Shown here: positions 5,497 through 8,897 of the stretch, one piece after another
How the letters are laid out: each line of letters opens with the position of its first letter
Position numbering within the stretch: position 1 is the first letter of the stretch
Source: Oscillospiraceae bacterium
Lineage (GTDB): Bacteria; Bacillota; Clostridia; Oscillospirales; Ruminococcaceae
NCBI GenBank assembly: GCA_029240015.1
Contig: JARBTU010000056.1
Coordinates: forward strand, 1 to 8,897
Direction of reading: 5' to 3'
DNA: 8,897 bases
The notes under the pieces: generated by a model
The model's input: the letters and a program-made list of their open reading frames with translations, nothing else
Databases searched by the model: none
What the model was told of the DNA's origin: nothing
Made by a program: the position numbers and the translations under genes

Positions 5497-7647
5497 TTAA
5501 TGATTTCCGGAGCAAGTTGCAGGAATGTTGTCTGCTTTATAATATCCCGTCGCTTTTGGACAACCTGACCGTGCAATCAATCCTGTTATACGGCAATACT
5601 GTAGCTTCTTGACTTTATCGCTGATTTCAAAACTCTTGGACTCAAGTCCTTTGTGAATGTCAACCATCACATTTTTCCATACCTGTGTCGGTTTGTATGT
5701 TCCGCTGTTATCAAGTGACTTTTGCTTGTCATACCCTATCCAGACACCACCGATATAATAAGGCGTAATTCCCACAAATGCAAGGTCTTTTGATCCTTCG
5801 GATGTTCCTGTTTTTCCTATAACGGTGAATTTGCTAAGCTTTGCAAGTGTACCCGTTCCGTAAGGTCCTTCCACAACACGTTGTAGAAGTTTGTTCATTA
5901 CTCCTGCGGTTGCTTCGCTGATCACCCTTGTCGTAACAGGGTTTTCTTTAGACACGATTACTTCGCCTTGGGAGTCAACCACCTTGGTATAAGAACGAGG
6001 AGGTGTATATACCCCACCATTAGCAAAAATCTGATACGCTGCGGTAAGTTCGGAAAGCTTGGTTCCATACACAAAGTCTCCCATGCTCAAACCGCCCAAG
6101 GATATATCGGTTTTGGTTACACCATTATCCTTCACCGACTCGGTAAGTGTTGTAATTCCGAGTTTATCAACCAGAAAATCAAAACTTCTTTTTGGGGTAA
6201 GCTCCTGACAAAGCTTCACAGGAATGGTATTTAAGGATCTTTGCACTGCTTGTTCAATCGGCAAAGTCCCGTAGCTTTTAAGAGTGTAGTTGTTTGGCCA
6301 GTATCTCTTCTTTCCACCAATCGTAGTAAGTATAGGAGAATCCTTTACCATAGTAGAATAGGTGATAAGGTCTTTTTCTATTGCCGGTGCATACACCGCC
6401 AGCGGCTTAATGGATGAACCCGGTGAACGAATAGACTGTGTCGCCCTGTTCCATATCCGATTGCCTTCTTTTTCCCCTCTTCCGCCCACAACTCCTTTTA
6501 TCTCGCCATAGTGATCCATAATAACCATTGCAGACTGCGGAGGGTCTTTTTGGGTCGAGCCGGAGAAAGTACTGGATTTTTTAAACTTTGCCTCCAGCGT
6601 GCTTTGGATGCTTTTGTTCATGGTGCTGTAAATTTTATAACCGCCGCTGTAAAGCATCGTTTCCGCATGTTGCTTGGTCCAGCCGTTTTCCTTCATCAAA
6701 TCCGCCACAACATCATTGATTAGATTGTCTATAAAATAACTTTGATACACTTTATTTCCGCTGCTGTTTGGTTTGGTATAATCCGTCTTAAGATCGGTAT
6801 CCAGTAACTTATCATATTCTGTTTCGTCAATGGTTTTGTTTAGATACAGTTGTTTTAAAGTGTATTCCCGCCTGTCCTTGTTGTTTTCAGGATTGTTAAT
6901 CGGGTCATACCGAGTAGGATTTCTGGTCATAACCGCAAGCGCAGATGCTTCCAAAACCGTCAATTTGCTGACATCTTTATTAAAATAAAGCTTTGAGGCC
7001 GCTTGTATTCCATAAGTGTTACGGTTCAAAGGGATTTCGTTTAGATATGCTTCCAATATCTCATCTTTTGAATACTTCTTCTCAAGATTAATGGCCCTGA
7101 AAATTTCTTGCACCTTACGTTCTATCTTGTCTTCATTTTCACCTGTCAACGTTTTGATCAACTGCTGCGTTATGGTTGAACCGCCTTGTTTAAAGCCATA
7201 AATATCAATAAACATATTGACAAAAGCACCGAATGTACGTTTCCAATCCACTCCGTCATGCTCTAAAAATCGCTGGTCTTCCGTATAGATGAATGCTTCT
7301 TTTACATGAAGAGGAATTTTATCAATGCTTACCCATTCTCGATTCTCTCCATTGTCCAATGTTTGAATTTTTGAGCCCTTATCATCATATACCGTCGTGG
7401 AGCTCCCTGAGCTTAATGTTCTTAAATCAATTCCTACATCAGGATCCACAAACTTCATAACATAAACCGTTAAAGCTGTAACAACAATACTTCCTGTTAT
7501 TACTCCGACCAAAAAGAGAGTTACAAGAACTCTTCCCAATCCCAACAGAATCTTTTTAACCAATTTTCCGCCTTTTGCGCGGTTCTTTTTATGTGGTTTA
7601 TCTTTTTTAGGATCTTTTATTATTTTTTGTGAACTAATATCTTTCAT
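5497..7647 (-). CDS. Class A penicillin-binding protein, PBP1A family
   Basis: A 716-residue bifunctional peptidoglycan synthase. A short basic cytoplasmic N-terminus (1-33) precedes a membrane anchor (about 34-64). The glycosyltransferase (GT51) domain follows: EDQRFLEHDG (123-132, catalytic Glu123), GGSTITQQLIK (155-165), RKVQEIFRAINLEKKYSKDE (177-196, second Glu at 181) and YLNEIPLNRNTYG (201-213). The transpeptidase domain has SSIK (411-414, acyl-enzyme Ser411), SLN (471-473) and KTGT (612-615). All catalytic residues are present, so it should polymerise glycan strands and cross-link peptides outside the membrane, and bind beta-lactams. The C-terminus carries a short tail with Cys685, Cys696 and Cys712, possibly a disulfide-bearing cap seen in clostridial relatives. 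AAAGGAGGC (complement of 7658-7666) supports the start, and a clear promoter lies at 7735-7763. It appears monocistronic and convergent with hcp. Confidence 0.95.
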   Translation of the reverse strand: MKDISSQKIIKDPKKDKPHKKNRAKGGKLVKKILLGLGRVLVTLFLVGVITGSIVVTALTVYVMKFVDPDVGIDLRTLSSGSSTTVYDDKGSKIQTLDNGENREWVSIDKIPLHVKEAFIYTEDQRFLEHDGVDWKRTFGAFVNMFIDIYGFKQGGSTITQQLIKTLTGENEDKIERKVQEIFRAINLEKKYSKDEILEAYLNEIPLNRNTYGIQAASKLYFNKDVSKLTVLEASALAVMTRNPTRYDPINNPENNKDRREYTLKQLYLNKTIDETEYDKLLDTDLKTDYTKPNSSGNKVYQSYFIDNLINDVVADLMKENGWTKQHAETMLYSGGYKIYSTMNKSIQSTLEAKFKKSSTFSGSTQKDPPQSAMVIMDHYGEIKGVVGGRGEKEGNRIWNRATQSIRSPGSSIKPLAVYAPAIEKDLITYSTMVKDSPILTTIGGKKRYWPNNYTLKSYGTLPIEQAVQRSLNTIPVKLCQELTPKRSFDFLVDKLGITTLTESVKDNGVTKTDISLGGLSMGDFVYGTKLSELTAAYQIFANGGVYTPPRSYTKVVDSQGEVIVSKENPVTTRVISEATAGVMNKLLQRVVEGPYGTGTLAKLSKFTVIGKTGTSEGSKDLAFVGITPYYIGGVWIGYDKQKSLDNSGTYKPTQVWKNVMVDIHKGLESKSFEISDKVKKLQYCRITGLIARSGCPKATGYYKADNIPATCSGNH

Positions 7648-7734
7648 TAAAATAATTGCCTCCTTTAAGATGGCGCGCTGTCTTGAACATCATTGCTTTT
7701 ATTTTCAGCAATTTGATTTAAACAAATCCTTACT

Positions 7735-7763
7735 ATTATAACACAAGTTGACTTTATTGTTAA
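7735..7763 (-). promoter_or_regulatory. Sigma-A promoter of the PBP gene
   Basis: On the minus strand TTAACA (complement of 7758-7763), a 17 bp spacer and TATAAT (complement of 7735-7740). This is a 5/6 and a 6/6 match at ideal spacing. Transcription should start near 7728, giving a leader of about 80 bases that contains a small 6 bp hairpin (7692-7697 with 7707-7712). Confidence 0.75.
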
Positions 7764-7879
7764 GTAAAATTAATCGTTCCATACAGAATCAAACAAAATT
7801 TTAGCAATTTAAATTATTTTTGTATATTTTTCCAATATAAAACCAAAATATTAATATCAACCTTTATTTATGTTTTTGA

Positions 7880-7884
7880 AAGGA
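7880..7884 (+). promoter_or_regulatory. Ribosome binding site supporting a TTG start
   Basis: AAGGA, 9 bases before TTG 7894. The in-frame ATG at 7870 lies upstream of this site and has no purine-rich element before it, so translation most likely begins at the TTG. Confidence 0.6.
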
Positions 7885-7893
7885 CGGATTAAA

Positions 7894-8214
7894 TTGAAAA
7901 AGAGTATCCTTTATAGCTTAGTCAGTGTTTCAACCCTGCTTCTGATTATTGCTATAATGTTTGTTGTAAACTTTTTTTCGTCGAAGGATATACTGAAAAT
8001 CTCTACTCAAGAACCTAAGACAACGTATATGTATGTTTTAAAAGAGCACGAAAACAACGTCGGTGTTTATGATTATAAAACACAAGAACATCTATTTGAT
8101 TTAGAAATCACTATAGACAGCCTTCCTGAATATGATCAAAGCCAGCTGAAGAGCGGTATAAAAATCAAAGACGATACCGCGCTTAAAAGCATCATTGAAG
8201 ATTTTACGGGATAA
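7894..8214 (+). CDS. Membrane-anchored protein with BofC C-terminal-like domain
   Basis: A 106-residue protein from the TTG start. A hydrophobic N-terminal segment (about residues 5-28) follows three charged or polar residues, as in a signal anchor or signal peptide, so the rest should lie outside the membrane. The remaining part, YMYVLKEHENNVGVYDY (45-61), the SLPEYDQSQLKSGIKIKD stretch (76-93) and LKSIIEDFTG (97-106), follows the pattern of the C-terminal domain of BofC: a Lys-Glu strand, a Val-x-Val-Tyr strand, LPExD, L..GI and a terminal hydrophobic-EDF/Y. BofC in Bacillus subtilis is a forespore protein that restrains the SpoIVB protease; short stand-alone versions of this domain occur in clostridia and their role is not settled. 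Its gene lies divergent from the PBP gene. A longer version from ATG 7870 would add 8 residues. Confidence 0.6.
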   Translation: MKKSILYSLVSVSTLLLIIAIMFVVNFFSSKDILKISTQEPKTTYMYVLKEHENNVGVYDYKTQEHLFDLEITIDSLPEYDQSQLKSGIKIKDDTALKSIIEDFTG

Positions 8215-8303
8215 TTTTAAATCTATCGTCATTGTATCAATCAAATAATTAAAAATCAATACAAATATTATTACAAAATATTTTTATTTTCACAATTTTA
8301 CAG

Positions 8304-8352
8304 CATAATAAACAAAAGGTCGAGTATTATTCTCGACCTTTTGTTTATTATG
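8304..8352. terminator. Perfect 21 bp inverted repeat, probable bidirectional terminator
   Basis: The arm at 8304-8324 (ending AGGTCGAG) is exactly complementary to 8332-8352 (starting CTCGACCT), around the 7-base loop TATTATT. On both strands the GGTCGAG/CTCGACC core is followed by TTTTGTTTATT, a slightly broken U-run. It sits between the convergent BofC-like (plus, ends 8214) and zinc-ribbon (minus, ends 8361) genes, as a shared terminator would. Confidence 0.75.
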
Positions 8353-8360
8353 TACTGAAT

Positions 8361-8558
8361 TCATCTTTTAAAAATAGACGCATCCTTTGCAACGAACTCT
8401 ATGTTCCCACACTCCGGACAAACAAAGCATGTAACATACGACTCTTTATTTCTAAACAGTCCTTTATCTATTGTTCTAACAAAGCTTCCCGCATCTGTCC
8501 CCGCCATAAAAACAGCCTCTTGCACACCAGATTTGCATTTTTCACATACTCTGTTCAC
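8361..8558 (-). CDS. Small zinc-ribbon protein of unknown function
   Basis: A 65-residue protein with two cysteine knuckles: CEKC (Cys5, Cys8) and CPEC (Cys47, Cys50), plus an extra Cys44. This is the layout of a zinc ribbon holding one Zn2+. Between them lies a segment of about 38 residues (GTDAGSFVRTIDKGLFRNKE) that would form the beta hairpins. The C-terminal strand after CGN (NIEFVAKDAS) resembles many small nucleic-acid-binding-type zinc-ribbon proteins of Firmicutes, such as DUF6487-like ones, but I cannot name the family firmly. Translation begins at GTG (8556-8558 complement), with AGGAGG (complement of 8567-8572) 8 bases upstream. It is convergent with the BofC-like gene and lies downstream of, and on the same strand as, the transporter at the right edge. 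Confidence 0.75.
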   Translation of the reverse strand: MNRVCEKCKSGVQEAVFMAGTDAGSFVRTIDKGLFRNKESYVTCFVCPECGNIEFVAKDASIFKR

Positions 8559-8601
8559 AATAAACGCCTCCTATATATAAAACGTTTCTTAAATCAATTA
8601 T

Positions 8602-8607
8602 ATTATA
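8602..8607 (-). promoter_or_regulatory. Possible -10 box for the zinc-ribbon gene
   Basis: TATAAT on the minus strand, 44 bases upstream of the GTG start. No convincing -35 box lies 16-18 bp further up, and the region is AT-rich, so this could be chance. Confidence 0.3.
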
Positions 8608-8780
8608 CTATGCCTGTCTCAGAAAATTTTGATATATTTTGTAGAAAATCAAAGCTTTAGCTATAAATAGGCGCAATATTACAGATTATTTAAACTGCAA
8701 CTTCTGAAATGAAACAAAATAGTGATAAAAATATCATTAAAAAATGTCCTTAACGCATATAGTTATATTGGAATACTATA

Positions 8781-8897
8781 TTAATTCTGTTCCTTTTCAC
8801 TCAGCCTGTATTTTTCCAAAAAGCCTACCAAGAGTCCTCCCACGATGTTTCCGATTGTCACAAAAATCAAGGACCAAACGATAGAGATGGTGAATCC
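8781..8897 (-). CDS. Formate/nitrite transporter family protein, C-terminus (partial)
   Basis: A frame open to the right edge encodes 38 C-terminal residues, stopping at TAA (complement of 8781-8783). It has a hydrophobic helix containing VTIGNIVGGLLVG (about residues 13-25 of the visible part) followed by a charged tail, EKYRLSEKEQN. The GNIVGG motif in the last helix is characteristic of the FNT family (FocA formate channel, NirC nitrite channel, hydrosulfide channels), pentameric inner-membrane channels. The substrate cannot be told from this fragment. Its proximity to hcp (on the opposite strand, 3.4 kb away) makes nitrite an option but is weak evidence. No strong terminator was seen after it; an AT-only 7 bp inverted repeat (8757-8763 with 8775-8781) overlaps its stop. 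Confidence 0.75.
   Translation of the reverse strand, partial: GFTISIVWSLIFVTIGNIVGGLLVGFLEKYRLSEKEQN

Noticed and set aside
5968..6723. Plus-strand open frames within the PBP gene
   Set aside because: They are antisense to conserved transpeptidase and glycosyltransferase motifs and have no family resemblance.
8757..8781. ATATAGT/ACTATAT inverted repeat as terminator of the transporter gene
   Set aside because: The 7 bp stem has a single G-C pair, overlaps the stop codon and is not followed directly by a T-run on the minus strand.

Overview
The window is AT-rich DNA from what looks like an anaerobic, endospore-forming member of the Clostridia (Bacillota). The grounds are strong AGGAGG-type ribosome binding sites, TTG and GTG starts, a class I hybrid cluster protein typical of anaerobes, a class A penicillin-binding protein of clostridial layout, and a small protein resembling the C-terminal domain of BofC, a sporulation protein. 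The genus cannot be fixed from the sequence alone.

Left part (1-2880, all plus strand): the last 23 codons of an unrecognised gene, then five small stand-alone genes. These are a YdhG/Fra-type DUF1801 protein, a second and very different DUF1801 protein that is much richer in GC, a hairpin terminator, a five-helix membrane protein (probably DUF6790), a P-loop kinase of the chloramphenicol phosphotransferase family, and a MazG-like protein. The mixed base composition and lack of a shared pathway suggest an accessory, patchwork region.

Middle (2968-5489, plus strand): a Crp/Fnr-family regulator followed by hcp, the hybrid cluster protein (hydroxylamine reductase / NO detoxification). Between them lies a perfect 10+10 bp palindrome. 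Its centre is 41.5 bp upstream of the start point predicted from an extended -10 box, which is the geometry of a class II Crp/Fnr activator site. The natural model is that the regulator switches on hcp under nitrosative stress or nitrogen-oxide metabolism. The palindrome ends in a T-run, so it may also terminate the regulator transcript.

Right part (5454-8897): a bidirectional terminator separates hcp from the convergent bifunctional PBP1A-type peptidoglycan synthase (minus strand, with a clear sigma-A promoter). A divergently oriented BofC-C-terminal-like membrane-anchored protein follows (plus strand). A perfect 21 bp inverted repeat then separates it from a convergent small zinc-ribbon protein (minus strand). 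The window ends in the C-terminus of a formate/nitrite transporter (minus strand), which fits loosely with the nitrogen-oxide theme of hcp. No RNA genes, insertion sequences or CRISPR arrays were seen, and no gene-free stretch exceeds 300 bases. The AT-rich gap 8608-8780 holds nothing I can name.
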